This document shows, one piece after another, positions 35,065 through 43,934 of a DNA stretch of 64,000 nucleotides. The notes beneath the pieces were generated by a model. It was not told the origin of the DNA, searched no databases, and saw only the letters and a program-made list of their open reading frames with translations. This stretch comes from JAFLTL01 sp964389525 (GTDB lineage Bacteria; Bacteroidota; Bacteroidia; Bacteroidales; Muribaculaceae), in the NCBI GenBank assembly GCA_964389525.1, contig CAYMEX010000002.1, forward strand, positions 62,001 through 126,000. Direction: 5' to 3'. Each line of letters begins with the position of its first letter. The first letter of the stretch is position 1. The position numbers were made by a program, and so were the translations under genes.

Positions 35065-37124
35065 TACCAGATCACCACGCGGTCTTCGGGAGCGCGATAC
35101 AGCTTGTCACCCTCCTTGATGCCGAATGCCTCGAAGAAAGGCTCGATATTGCGCAGTGTCACATTCACACGGTTCTCGGCCAGCGAGTGAGGATCCGACG
35201 AAGTAAGATTCAGCTTCTCCTCGTCGCGGCAGTTGTTGGCCCAGATATTCGCATAGTTCATGTAGAAGATCTGCTCAGGCGAAAGACCGCATGTCTTGGC
35301 ACTCTCCGATTTCGGGTCGATGCCCTGCTTGGCAAGAGCGTTGAGCAATGCCGTGCGCGACACACGCAGACCACCCTGGTCGGCGATATTCTCGCCGAGA
35401 GTGAAATGACCGTTGGCATGCACGCCGGGAGCCACCTCCACCGAGTCAAACTGTGCGGCAAGCTGTTCGGCAAGCGCGTTAAATGCTTCGGCATCCTCAT
35501 TGGTCCACCACTCTTTCAGGTTGCCCTCAGCATCAAAGATGCGTCCCTGGTCATCGAAACCGTGAGTCATCTCATGGCCGATGACTACACCGATGCCGCC
35601 GTAGTTCTCGGCGTCGGTAGCCTCGGGGTCAAAGAAAGGAGCCTGAAGTATGGCAGCCGGGAAGACGATCTCGTTTGCCATAGGATTGTAGTAGGCGTTG
35701 ACAGTCTGCGGAGTCATGCCCCACTCGGTCTTGTCAACAGGCTTGCCCCACTTCGACATGATGTCGTCCTTGTTCCACTTCTGCACCTGCTTGAAGTTGG
35801 AGTAGAGACTCTTCTCCTTGTCGATGGCGAGAGAGCTGTAATCCTTCCACTTGTCGGGATATCCGATCTTCACCGTAAATGCGGCGAGTTTCTTGCGGGC
35901 GTTGGCTTTGGTCGAGTCGCTCATCCATGTGAGGTTGTCGATGTGTGTGCCGAGAGCCTCGCGCAGATTCTCCACAAGGTCGAGCATCTTCTGCTTCGAC
36001 GACTCGGGGAAGTACTTTGCCACATACAGTTCGCCGATTGCCTCGCCCATAGCCGACTCGGTCATCGACAGAGCGCGCTTCCACAGCGGACGCTGCTCCT
36101 CGACACCGCTCATCACCTTGCTGAACTCAAACGACGTGTCGGTGAAATCGGTGCTGAGATAAGGCGCGGCCTGAGCCACATACTTCCACAGATAGTAGTC
36201 TTTCTTCTCGCGGGGAGTGGTCGAGGCCATGAGGTCGTTGGCGCGCTTCACCGTGTTGATTTCGGTGACGATAACACGTTCGGGCGACTCGATGCCCATA
36301 GTCTCCACAAAGAAGCGGTCCCAGTCGATGGCCGGGTACATATTCTTCAGCTCGGCAAACGAACGCGGATTCTTCATCGCGGCGATGTTGCGGCTCTCCT
36401 CAAGGCTCCAGGTCTCCTCGGCCAGAGAAGTCTCGATCTTCATCACGTTCTCCATGATGCGCTTGGCATCCTCGTCGCTGTAACCGGCATTCTTCATCTG
36501 CGACTCGATAAGCGTCTTGTAGGCGTTGCGCACGGCCGTGTTACGCTCATCGTCGAGAAGATAATAGTCGCGGTTGCCGAGGCCGATGCCGCCGCCGCTC
36601 ACATACATGGCATATGAGTTGCTGTCGTCGAAATCCTCCATCGGGCCGGCGTTAAAGAACGGGCTGCCATAGTCCGACTGCATCCACATGAAGAGATCGG
36701 TCATCGACTTGTCGTCTTCGGCCGTCTCCTCGATCTTCTTCAGATCGGCGAGTATGGGCGATGCGCCTTCGCTGTTGCGGCGCACCGTGTCCATGGCCTG
36801 ACTGTAGATAGTCGAGACCTTGAAAGCCACACTCCCCTCCTCGGGGTTTGTCTCGGCCAGAGAAGTCACGATCTCTTTCACACGCTCCTGATTCTGCTCG
36901 TCAAGCACGTTGAACTGACCGTAACGGGCATGTTCGGCCGTCAGCGGATGTGCCTCCTGCCAGCCCTTGTTCACATGGCCGTAGAAATCGTCACCAACGG
37001 CGATTGTCTCGTCGATCGATGTTGTGTCGAGGCTCTTGAAGGCCGACCCTTTGGGGGTACATCCGCCCGCCATTGCCCCTGCGGCTGCAATTGTCATACA
37101 ATATGCAACGTAAGAAATCTTCAT
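35064..37124 (-). CDS. pepO: M13 family metallopeptidase (neprilysin/PepO-like) lipoprotein
   Basis: 686 residues. The signal peptide ends in a lipobox (AMAGGC, Cys22), so the mature enzyme is a lipoprotein. Zinc ligands lie in VVIGHEMTHGFDDQGR (His517, Glu518, His521) and in the downstream GENIADQGG; NAYYNPMANEIVFPAAILQ is the substrate-binding segment typical of neprilysins. It cleaves peptides on the amino side of hydrophobic residues, probably in the periplasm or at the surface. The length is standard for the family. It is followed by the dnaE region and preceded by galE on the same strand, 26 bases away. Confidence 0.93.
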   Translation of the reverse strand: MKISYVAYCMTIAAAGAMAGGCTPKGSAFKSLDTTSIDETIAVGDDFYGHVNKGWQEAHPLTAEHARYGQFNVLDEQNQERVKEIVTSLAETNPEEGSVAFKVSTIYSQAMDTVRRNSEGASPILADLKKIEETAEDDKSMTDLFMWMQSDYGSPFFNAGPMEDFDDSNSYAMYVSGGGIGLGNRDYYLLDDERNTAVRNAYKTLIESQMKNAGYSDEDAKRIMENVMKIETSLAEETWSLEESRNIAAMKNPRSFAELKNMYPAIDWDRFFVETMGIESPERVIVTEINTVKRANDLMASTTPREKKDYYLWKYVAQAAPYLSTDFTDTSFEFSKVMSGVEEQRPLWKRALSMTESAMGEAIGELYVAKYFPESSKQKMLDLVENLREALGTHIDNLTWMSDSTKANARKKLAAFTVKIGYPDKWKDYSSLAIDKEKSLYSNFKQVQKWNKDDIMSKWGKPVDKTEWGMTPQTVNAYYNPMANEIVFPAAILQAPFFDPEATDAENYGGIGVVIGHEMTHGFDDQGRIFDAEGNLKEWWTNEDAEAFNALAEQLAAQFDSVEVAPGVHANGHFTLGENIADQGGLRVSRTALLNALAKQGIDPKSESAKTCGLSPEQIFYMNYANIWANNCRDEEKLNLTSSDPHSLAENRVNVTLRNIEPFFEAFGIKEGDKLYRAPEDRVVIW

Positions 37125-37150
37125 TTTACCTTATAATTGTTTTTGCTTCA

Positions 37151-38188
37151 TCACATGATTCCGCGCTCGCGCAGCTTCTGCTGCCAGGCCCATGCCGATT
37201 TCATCGTATCGGCAAGCGGAGTCTCGGCCTTCCAGCCAAGCACCTCGTTGGCGTGGCGCGGGTTGGCCCACACCTTCTCGATGTCGCCCGCACGGCGGCC
37301 GACGATCTTCTTGGGCACTGTCACGCCTGTTGCCTTCTCAAACGTGTCGATCAACTCAAGCACCGATACACCGTTGCCCGTGCCGAGGTTGAATATCTCG
37401 ACCGACTCGTTCGACTTGTCCTCGAGCATGCGCTCCACAGCTATGACGTGAGCCTTAGCCAGATCCACTACATTGATATAGTCACGTATGCACGATCCGT
37501 CGGGAGTAGGATAATCGTCGCCGAATACACTCAGTTCCTTCCTTATGCCCATAGCGGCCTGAGTCACATAAGGCAGAAGATTCTGGGGAACACCGTTAGG
37601 AAGCTCGCCGATCTCGGCCGACTTGTGTGCGCCTACCGGGTTGAAGTAGCGAAGTATCACGCTCTTGAAAGGAGCACCGGCGGCAATGACATCGGTTATG
37701 ATTTCCTCGGAGATCTGCTTGGTGTTGCCGTAAGGCGAAGTAGCCTTCTTGATCGGTGCGGCCTCGGTAACAGGGTTTTCATCAGGTTCTCCGTAGACAG
37801 TGCACGATGAGCTGAACACGATGCCTTTGGTACCATGCTTGGCCATCTGGTCGAGCAGATTCATCAGCGTGTTCAGGTTATTGCGGTAATACAGTATAGG
37901 CTTCTGCATCGACTCGCCAACAGCCTTGCTTGCCGCAAAGTTTATCACACCTTTGATATCGGGATAGCTGTCAAACAGTTTCTCCATCGCAGCCATGTCG
38001 GTGCAGTCCGCTTCGACAAAATCAGGACGTATGCCGGTGATCTTCTCGATACCGTCGAGTACCTCCTTGTTGCTGTTCGACAGATTGTCGACAATCACTA
38101 CAGGATAACCTGCCTCCTGAAGTTCGACCACAGTGTGGCTGCCGATGTAACCGGTGCCGCCTGCTACCAGTATTCTTTCGTTTTTCAT
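37151..38188 (-). CDS. galE: UDP-glucose 4-epimerase
   Basis: 345 residues, an extended SDR. The NAD-binding motif GGTGYIGSHT (residues 10-19) and the catalytic Tyr153-x3-Lys157 (SPYGNTK) are present, with SSSCTVYGEP contributing the active-site serine. It interconverts UDP-glucose and UDP-galactose for envelope glycans and galactose metabolism. It lies between the M13 peptidase and the RlmI-like methyltransferase on the same strand; the gaps are short (26 and 45 bases), but functional linkage is not obvious. Confidence 0.95.
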   Translation of the reverse strand: MKNERILVAGGTGYIGSHTVVELQEAGYPVVIVDNLSNSNKEVLDGIEKITGIRPDFVEADCTDMAAMEKLFDSYPDIKGVINFAASKAVGESMQKPILYYRNNLNTLMNLLDQMAKHGTKGIVFSSSCTVYGEPDENPVTEAAPIKKATSPYGNTKQISEEIITDVIAAGAPFKSVILRYFNPVGAHKSAEIGELPNGVPQNLLPYVTQAAMGIRKELSVFGDDYPTPDGSCIRDYINVVDLAKAHVIAVERMLEDKSNESVEIFNLGTGNGVSVLELIDTFEKATGVTVPKKIVGRRAGDIEKVWANPRHANEVLGWKAETPLADTMKSAWAWQQKLRERGIM

Positions 38189-38233
38189 CGTTTTATTGTA
38201 GTTATAACCTTTACCAAATTTATTTATAATTGA

Positions 38234-39421
38234 TTAATCTATAGCCAGAATAAGTCCCTTGAGATATTCGCCCTCAGGATGATATATCGACACCGGATGA
38301 TCGGCCGGCTGAGTCATCTGGTGCAGGATACGCACCTTGCGCCCGGTCGATGCGGCCGCCGAGAACACCGCCAGTCTGAGATCTCTTGCCGAGATAGCCT
38401 GAGAGCAGCTGAATGTGAACAGTATGCCGCCCGATGCGATCTTACGCATGGCAGCGGCGTTAAGTTTCTGATAACCGCGCAGAGCATTGGGTATCGCCGA
38501 TCTGTGCTTGGCGAATGCGGGAGGATCGAGCACGATCAGATCAAACTCTCCGTCGCCCATCGCCTCAAGATACTTGAATGCGTCCTCGGCAACCGCCTCA
38601 TGGCGTCCGTCATCCGGAAAGTTAAGATTCATATTGCTGTCGGTGAGTGCTATCGCCTTGGCCGAACTGTCGACCGACACTACACGCCGGGCTCCTCCGC
38701 GCATCGCATACACCGAGAAACCGCCCGTATAGCAGAACATGTTGAGCACCGAGCGTCCGTGACTGTACTTCTCGAGAAGCGCGCGGTTGTCGCGCTGATC
38801 AAGGAAGAAACCGGTCTTCTGCCCCTTCAGCCAGTCCACACGAAATTTCAGACCGTTTTCCAACGCAACATCGCTCGTAAACGAACCTTTCAGATAATCG
38901 TTCTGCGGATCAAGCCTCGCCTTGTAGGGCAGTGTCGTCTCCGACTTGTAGTAGACGTTTTTCACGCCCAGATCCTTCTGCTGCGTGAGCAGCCCGGCAA
39001 GCATCTCACGGCGGTAGTGCATCGCCACACTGTGGGCCTGCATCACAGCCGTCTCGCCATATATGTCGATGACCAGTCCCGGGAGGAAGTCCCCCTCGCC
39101 GTGCACCAGACGATATGAGTCATTGTCCTCGCGTATCAGTCCGAGCGAACGGCGCAGCTTATATGCGTCCTCAAGACGCTGCCTGAAGAAAGACTCGTCA
39201 ATATCACCGTCAACAGCACCGAACTGAAGCATTCTCACCGCTATGCTGCCGATCTGCCAGTCTCCGGCACCGAGCACACGTCCGTCGTGGCCGATAACCG
39301 TTACGACCTCCCCCTCCTCTATTCCTTCGGCAGGCACGTTTGCTATCGCGCCCGAGAACACCCAGGGATGAAAACGTCCCAGCGATTCCTCTTTCTCTTT
39401 TTTCAGCTTTATCTCCTTCAT
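38234..39421 (-). CDS. Class I SAM-dependent rRNA methyltransferase, RlmI-like
   Basis: 395 residues from the ATG at 39421 (a GTG one codon upstream is the alternative). An N-terminal PUA domain (FHPWVFSGAIANVPAEGIEE) precedes an RNA-binding middle part and a Rossmann methyltransferase (LNMFCYTGGFSVYAMRGGA; VLDPPAFAKHR; FTFSCSQ). This architecture is that of RlmI, which makes m5C1962 in 23S rRNA. The exact target base is inferred from the family only. The stop of rseP lies five bases upstream, so the two genes are probably co-transcribed. Confidence 0.88.
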   Translation of the reverse strand: MKEIKLKKEKEESLGRFHPWVFSGAIANVPAEGIEEGEVVTVIGHDGRVLGAGDWQIGSIAVRMLQFGAVDGDIDESFFRQRLEDAYKLRRSLGLIREDNDSYRLVHGEGDFLPGLVIDIYGETAVMQAHSVAMHYRREMLAGLLTQQKDLGVKNVYYKSETTLPYKARLDPQNDYLKGSFTSDVALENGLKFRVDWLKGQKTGFFLDQRDNRALLEKYSHGRSVLNMFCYTGGFSVYAMRGGARRVVSVDSSAKAIALTDSNMNLNFPDDGRHEAVAEDAFKYLEAMGDGEFDLIVLDPPAFAKHRSAIPNALRGYQKLNAAAMRKIASGGILFTFSCSQAISARDLRLAVFSAAASTGRKVRILHQMTQPADHPVSIYHPEGEYLKGLILAID

Positions 39422-39426
39422 CACGT

Positions 39427-40851
39427 TTACTTTATGAAGAAACGATACAAGTCATTGCCATTGGCGTAAAGCAGCAGCGCAAGCAGGAAGAACATGCCCG
39501 CCATCTGTGCGTACTCAAGAAATTTGTCCGACGGTTTTCTGCGGGTGATTATCTCCCATATCAGGAACATGACATGACCGCCGTCGAGTGCCGGGATAGG
39601 TATGACATTCATAAACGCCAGTATGATCGAGAGAAACGCCACGGTCTCCCAGAACGAAAGCCAGTTCCATGCCGACGGGAACATCGACCCGATGGCACCG
39701 AAACCTCCGAGGCTCTCGGCACCGCGTTTTGTAAACACATATTTCAGCGACCCTACGTAGTTGCCCATCGTCGTAGTCCCGTTCGAGATACCCTTGGGTA
39801 TCGAGGCGAGCAGTCCGTAGCGCACATACTGCACAGGATAGATCTCTGTCGGCAGTTTAAGGCCGATACCGAGCTTGCCGTCCTCGGTCGGGGTGGCCTC
39901 CAGCGTCACCGGGCGACCGTCGCGCTCGACTGTGAACGTTGTCGGCATGCCGGCGCGGTTAAGCAGCTCACGGCTGAATTCAGTGTAAGACGGCGTCTCG
40001 ACTGTATCGACCGCGATAAAATGATCACCCTCCAGCACACCGGCCTTTACTGCCGGATCTCCCGCCGAAAGGCTTTTCACTATCACAGGCACACGCATCG
40101 CCATAAAGCCGCCGGCATCGCTCACATTGAAAATGAAATCATCGGGCAACGCTATGGCGACCGTATCCTTTTTGTTGCGGAGCACCTTCACCTCTTTGGC
40201 CTCGACAATATCCATCAGCGAAGCCGACGATCCAAGCTCCTTGCCGTCTGCCTCAACCGGGATATCACCGTTGCGGAATCCGACCGTCTGAGCCACCGGC
40301 ACAAAATCAAATCCCTCGCTCACGTCGCGGAAATTGATATGCGACTCTCCCCAGTAGAAAGCGATGCCGGCATAGATGATCACCGCAAGCACAAAATTCA
40401 TTATCACACCGCCGAGCATCACGAGCAGACGCTGATAGGCAGGCTTCGACCTGAACTCCCACGGCTCGGCCACCTCCGAGAGCGACTTGGTGTCCTGCGT
40501 CTCGTCGATCATGCCGGCGATCTGGCAGTAACCGCCGAGCGGTATCCAGCCGATACCGTAGACCGTATCGCGCCACGAGGCCTTTCCATTATCCTTGCCG
40601 GCGTCACCGCTTTGCGCTTTACCCACTTTCAGCGTCACGAGAGCCTTGTCGTCGTCCGACGAAAGAAGCATCAGCTTACCCTCGCGGGGTATATACTTCA
40701 GCAGTGAGAATTTGTAATTAAAAAACAGATAGAAACGGCTTACACGCATTCCGAAGATACGGGCAAACATATAGTGTCCGAACTCATGCACTATCACGAG
40801 CAGACTGAGTGCCGCTATTAGCTGTAACGCCTTGATAAGTATTGTATCCAC
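39427..40851 (-). CDS. rseP: RIP metalloprotease RseP (site-2 protease)
   Basis: 474 residues. The zinc motif HEFGH is in the first membrane segment (residues 22-26), and the third ligand region NVIPIPALDGGHVMF lies near the C-terminus, which ends in a further membrane helix. Two PDZ-like regions sit between (about 190-360). It cuts transmembrane anti-sigma or signal proteins inside the membrane. The start codon is GTG (40849-40851), since no in-frame ATG gives the family N-terminus. It lies between dxr and the RlmI-like gene; dxr next to rseP is a conserved arrangement in many bacteria. Confidence 0.93.
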   Translation of the reverse strand: MDTILIKALQLIAALSLLVIVHEFGHYMFARIFGMRVSRFYLFFNYKFSLLKYIPREGKLMLLSSDDDKALVTLKVGKAQSGDAGKDNGKASWRDTVYGIGWIPLGGYCQIAGMIDETQDTKSLSEVAEPWEFRSKPAYQRLLVMLGGVIMNFVLAVIIYAGIAFYWGESHINFRDVSEGFDFVPVAQTVGFRNGDIPVEADGKELGSSASLMDIVEAKEVKVLRNKKDTVAIALPDDFIFNVSDAGGFMAMRVPVIVKSLSAGDPAVKAGVLEGDHFIAVDTVETPSYTEFSRELLNRAGMPTTFTVERDGRPVTLEATPTEDGKLGIGLKLPTEIYPVQYVRYGLLASIPKGISNGTTTMGNYVGSLKYVFTKRGAESLGGFGAIGSMFPSAWNWLSFWETVAFLSIILAFMNVIPIPALDGGHVMFLIWEIITRRKPSDKFLEYAQMAGMFFLLALLLYANGNDLYRFFIK

Positions 40852-40883
40852 TAATTTCCTTTTTGGTTGTCACATGATGTGCC

Positions 40884-42086
40884 TCACATCTTCGCAACAA
40901 GTTCCGATGCGATACGGCGGGCCTGGTCGTTTGAGGCCGCATAATCGTCGAGCGTCGGTGCTGCGACATGATCGGCACTTTCGAGAGTTCTTTCTATAAC
41001 ATTGATAATATCGGTAAAACCTATACGGTCATGCAGAAACGCATCGACAGCTATCTCATTGGCCGCATTGATCACACACGCGGTGTTTCCGCCATGCTCA
41101 AGCGCATAGTGGCCGAAACTTACACCCGGAAACTTCGTCGTGTCAGGCTCCTCGAAAGTAAGGGAATTCATATCTGCCACAGTAAGATGCCGTTCGCTCT
41201 CCGGGAGCGCGAGACGTCGGCCACCCGCAAGCGCATACCTGATCGGCAGGTGCATGTCGGGCACTCCGAGTTGGGCTTTCAGGGCACCGTCGCGATACTC
41301 AACCATAGAGTGAACTATCGACTGCGGGTGCACAACGGCCTTTATTCTCTCTCCGGGCAGATCAAAAAGCCAACGCGCCTCGATGATCTCAAACGACTTG
41401 TTGACCATCGTGGCTGAGTCAACCGTAATCTTGGCTCCCATGCTCCAGTTGGGATGCCGCAAGGCATCCGACGCCTTCATCCGGGCAAGCACCGATGCGT
41501 CAGTGGTTCTGAACGGGCCACCCGACGCAGTGATCCAGAGACGCTCAACATGCGAGCGGTCTTCACCCTGCAGACACTGATATATGGCCGAATGCTCCGA
41601 GTCGACAGGGATTATGTCGACCCCGCATCTTTCTTTCTCACGGGTAACTATGTCGCCGGCCACAACAAGAGTCTCCTTATTGGCAAGAGCGATAGTCTTT
41701 CCGGCTTTTATCGCACGCATTGTCGGTATAAGTCCGCTGTAGCCGACCGTTGCGGTCACAACCACATCGGTCGCGTCATCGGTCATGGCGTCGGCTATCG
41801 CCTCATCGCCACTGTAAGCCTTTATGCCGATAGATGCCATATCCTGCCTGAAAGCCTCGAAACTGTCACGCGAGCGCGGACTGGCCACAACCACCATTCC
41901 GGGTCTGAACCTGGCCGCCTGGCGCGATAGCAGATCAAGATTGCTTCCGGCCGTCAACACACTCACTTTAAACAGATCAGGGTACGACGCGACAGTGTCG
42001 AGAGTCTGACGGCCTATCGATCCGGTCGACCCGAGCACTGCCACATTCTGCTGTGTTTTCACCTTATCTTTTCTTTCTTGATACAT
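40884..42086 (-). CDS. dxr: 1-deoxy-D-xylulose-5-phosphate reductoisomerase
   Basis: 400 residues from the ATG at 42084-42086; a TTG three codons upstream would overlap the promoter. The NADPH loop AVLGSTGSIGRQT, the catalytic VDSEHSAIYQCL and ASGGPFR, and HPNWSMGAKITVDSATMVNK are all present. It is the committed step of the MEP isoprenoid pathway, converting DXP to MEP. A -7 box TATCTTTG (42093-42100, minus) ends six bases before the ATG, so the mRNA may be nearly leaderless. It heads the dxr-rseP-rlmI-like-galE-pepO series. Confidence 0.95.
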   Translation of the reverse strand: MYQERKDKVKTQQNVAVLGSTGSIGRQTLDTVASYPDLFKVSVLTAGSNLDLLSRQAARFRPGMVVVASPRSRDSFEAFRQDMASIGIKAYSGDEAIADAMTDDATDVVVTATVGYSGLIPTMRAIKAGKTIALANKETLVVAGDIVTREKERCGVDIIPVDSEHSAIYQCLQGEDRSHVERLWITASGGPFRTTDASVLARMKASDALRHPNWSMGAKITVDSATMVNKSFEIIEARWLFDLPGERIKAVVHPQSIVHSMVEYRDGALKAQLGVPDMHLPIRYALAGGRRLALPESERHLTVADMNSLTFEEPDTTKFPGVSFGHYALEHGGNTACVINAANEIAVDAFLHDRIGFTDIINVIERTLESADHVAAPTLDDYAASNDQARRIASELVAKM

Positions 42087-42092
42087 TTCCGC

Positions 42093-42100
42093 CAAAGATA
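42093..42100 (-). promoter_or_regulatory. -7 box immediately before the dxr start
   Basis: Reads TATCTTTG on the minus strand, matching TAnnTTTG, and ends six bases before the ATG. The -33 element is not convincing. Confidence 0.5.
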
Positions 42101-42155
42101 CGAATTTTTTACCAAATATGACGCGCTACCGAATACTCTTCACGACTTTCCGACA

Positions 42156-42186
42156 TTGTGTAATTTCACCCTTATCTCTATTTTTG
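42156..42186 (+). promoter_or_regulatory. Promoter of the phospholipase gene
   Basis: TTG at 42156-42158 and TATTTTTG at 42179-42186 with a 20-base gap. The predicted start near 42192 lies inside the longest reading frame, so the real start codon must be downstream. Confidence 0.65.
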
Positions 42187-42248
42187 CATACGATTTTACA
42201 GACCTCGAATTTGACTTTACACAGTCGAAACAAAGCACCCAAGTCAAC

Positions 42249-43127
42249 GTGTCACACTACTATTATTCGTTATTTAATCACATATCGACTGTCAGAACGA
42301 TCGTGTTTATTATTATATGCGCGATCTCAACTGCCGACGCATATTCGCAGATTATATCGAAAGGCGAAAGTCCGAAAATCACAAGCGACAGCATACGCAA
42401 GGCTTTCGACAAAGAGCCTTATTTCGGACTATACAAAGACAACTACTTCGTATTCGGCACATCGGTAGGGCCAAGACCGACCAAACAGAACTCCAACGTC
42501 AAATTCCAGATCTCGGTCGCGCAGAGACTGACAAAATCAACATTGCCCTTCGGCACATACCTGTACCTCTTCTACACACAAAAAGCATTCTGGAATGTAC
42601 TGGAGAACTCGATGCCGTTCCACGACCTGAACTTCAACCCGGGCATAGGACTGGCCAAGCCGCTGTTTGCAGAAGGCACCTATATCGGAAAAGCCATCTT
42701 CCAGATCGAGCACGAGAGCAACGGACGCGACTCCATACAGTCACGTTCGTGGAACCGCATATCATTCGGAGCAAGCATCATCATCGACCGCAACATGATG
42801 GTGCATGGAAAATACTGGATACCTATTGTCGATGGAGAAAACAACAAAAACATCACAAAATACGTCGGCATCCTTCAGGGAGGCATTAACTACATAAGCG
42901 ACAACGGCAGATTTTTCGGATCACTCACGCTCGTCAAAAGAGCGAAATGGAAACCAAGTTTCAACACGACCATAGAATTCGGATATAAAATATCCAGAAA
43001 CGACAACCAGTATCTGTTCTTACAATATTATAACGGATACGGCGAAGGACTGCTCGACTACCGCACATTCAGGTCCGAGCTCAGGGTCGGCATGGTGATA
43101 CGCCCAAAATATTTCAGCGATTTCTGA
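42249..43127 (+). CDS. pldA: Outer-membrane phospholipase A (OMPLA)
   Basis: The segment HESNGRDSIQSRSWNR reproduces the OMPLA active site: His155, Ser157 and Asn169 have the same spacing as His142/Ser144/Asn156 of E. coli PldA. It hydrolyses phospholipid acyl chains in the outer membrane and forms a 12-stranded barrel. The start is set at the GTG at 42249 because a promoter at 42156-42186 rules out the upstream in-frame codons, no ATG lies before the mature part, and this start gives a signal peptide (...TVRTIVFIIICAISTADAYS). The resulting 292 residues match the family length. A later GTG at 42303 would leave too short a signal. The gene diverges from dxr. Confidence 0.85.
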   Translation: MSHYYYSLFNHISTVRTIVFIIICAISTADAYSQIISKGESPKITSDSIRKAFDKEPYFGLYKDNYFVFGTSVGPRPTKQNSNVKFQISVAQRLTKSTLPFGTYLYLFYTQKAFWNVLENSMPFHDLNFNPGIGLAKPLFAEGTYIGKAIFQIEHESNGRDSIQSRSWNRISFGASIIIDRNMMVHGKYWIPIVDGENNKNITKYVGILQGGINYISDNGRFFGSLTLVKRAKWKPSFNTTIEFGYKISRNDNQYLFLQYYNGYGEGLLDYRTFRSELRVGMVIRPKYFSDF

Positions 43128-43223
43128 ACTTCGCCCGGCCTCGCCGCATCATTACCTCGCCTCAGACATCCTTAACATCCCGTTCAGGACGGATTTACGA
43201 CATTTTTTTGCGAATAAAATATG

Positions 43224-43250
43224 TTGTTTGCAAAAAAATTGCCATATTTG
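43224..43250 (+). promoter_or_regulatory. Probable HU gene promoter
   Basis: A TTG-rich segment (GTTGTTTGC, from 43223) precedes CATATTTG (43243-43250), one mismatch from TAnnTTTG. The spacing is shorter than usual. The leader would be about 80 bases. Confidence 0.4.
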
Positions 43251-43338
43251 CACCCGTCAAACTGCGTATAACGCATCATTGACACAAATCATCACATTGT
43301 AAGTTTATTATATAATCTTATTCATAGTTTAAACAAAC

Positions 43339-43617
43339 ATGACTAAAGCAGAAATCGTCAGCGAAATCTCCAAGACAACAGGAGTTGACAAAGCAAGCGT
43401 ACTCGCTACCGTCGAGAAGTTCATGGAAATCGTGAAGGACAGCCTCATCAATGGCGAACATGTTTACCTCCGCGGATTCGGAAGCTTCATCGTCAAGACC
43501 CGTTCTGAGAAAACTGCACGCAACATCTCCAAGAACACCACAATCATCATACCCGAGCACAAGATCCCGGCATTCAAGCCTGCTAAGGTATTCATGAACA
43601 ACGTTAAGGGCGAATAA
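43339..43617 (+). CDS. HU-family DNA-binding protein
   Basis: 92 residues, typical of HU/IHF. It has the N-terminal helices MTKAEIVSEISKTTGVDK, then LINGEHVYLRGFGSFIVKTR and the DNA-binding arm region ending PAFKPAKVFMN. It binds and bends DNA as a dimer and helps compact the nucleoid. Unlike canonical HU, the arm sequence is ARNISKNTTIIIPEHKIPAF rather than RNPQTG, which is usual for Bacteroidota paralogues. It is followed by a mini-protein and RNase G, a recurring order in this phylum. Confidence 0.93.
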   Translation: MTKAEIVSEISKTTGVDKASVLATVEKFMEIVKDSLINGEHVYLRGFGSFIVKTRSEKTARNISKNTTIIIPEHKIPAFKPAKVFMNNVKGE

Positions 43618-43688
43618 TTCACCTCTGTGCGTTGATCTTGACAATATAGGATCAAAAAAATATTACATAATTTCAACAATCTTCCAAA

Positions 43689-43778
43689 ATGCCAAGCGGA
43701 AAGAAAAGAAAAGGCCACAAGATGGCCACGCACAAGCGTAAAAAGCGTCTGAGAAAGAACCGCCACAAGAAAAAGTAA
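43689..43778 (+). CDS. Mini-protein of 29 aa, AURKAIP1/COX24 (mS38)-like
   Basis: The product begins MPSGKKRKGHKMATHKRKKR and continues to the TAA at 43776 with LRKNRHKKK; over half the residues are Lys or Arg. The pattern of a KKR...HKM core followed by HKRKKRLRK resembles the COX24/AURKAIP1 C-terminal domain of the mitochondrial small-subunit protein mS38, and nearly identical mini-proteins sit at this position in other Bacteroidales. A ribosome-associated role is inferred from composition and that resemblance. It lies 71 bases after the HU stop and 156 bases before RNase G. Confidence 0.78.
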   Translation: MPSGKKRKGHKMATHKRKKRLRKNRHKKK

Positions 43779-43934
43779 GACCCGTTCTTGGCGGCGGCCG
43801 ACCGCTCCGGTGCCTTACAAAGGCTTCCGGATGCGGGAAGGCCATGCCGAGACCTCTGCGTCTCATCATCAACAAGTTGGCTGGCCCTGTCTCTCATCAG
43901 ATAGCGGCCTTTGCCTTTTTGCCAATGTTTTGTA

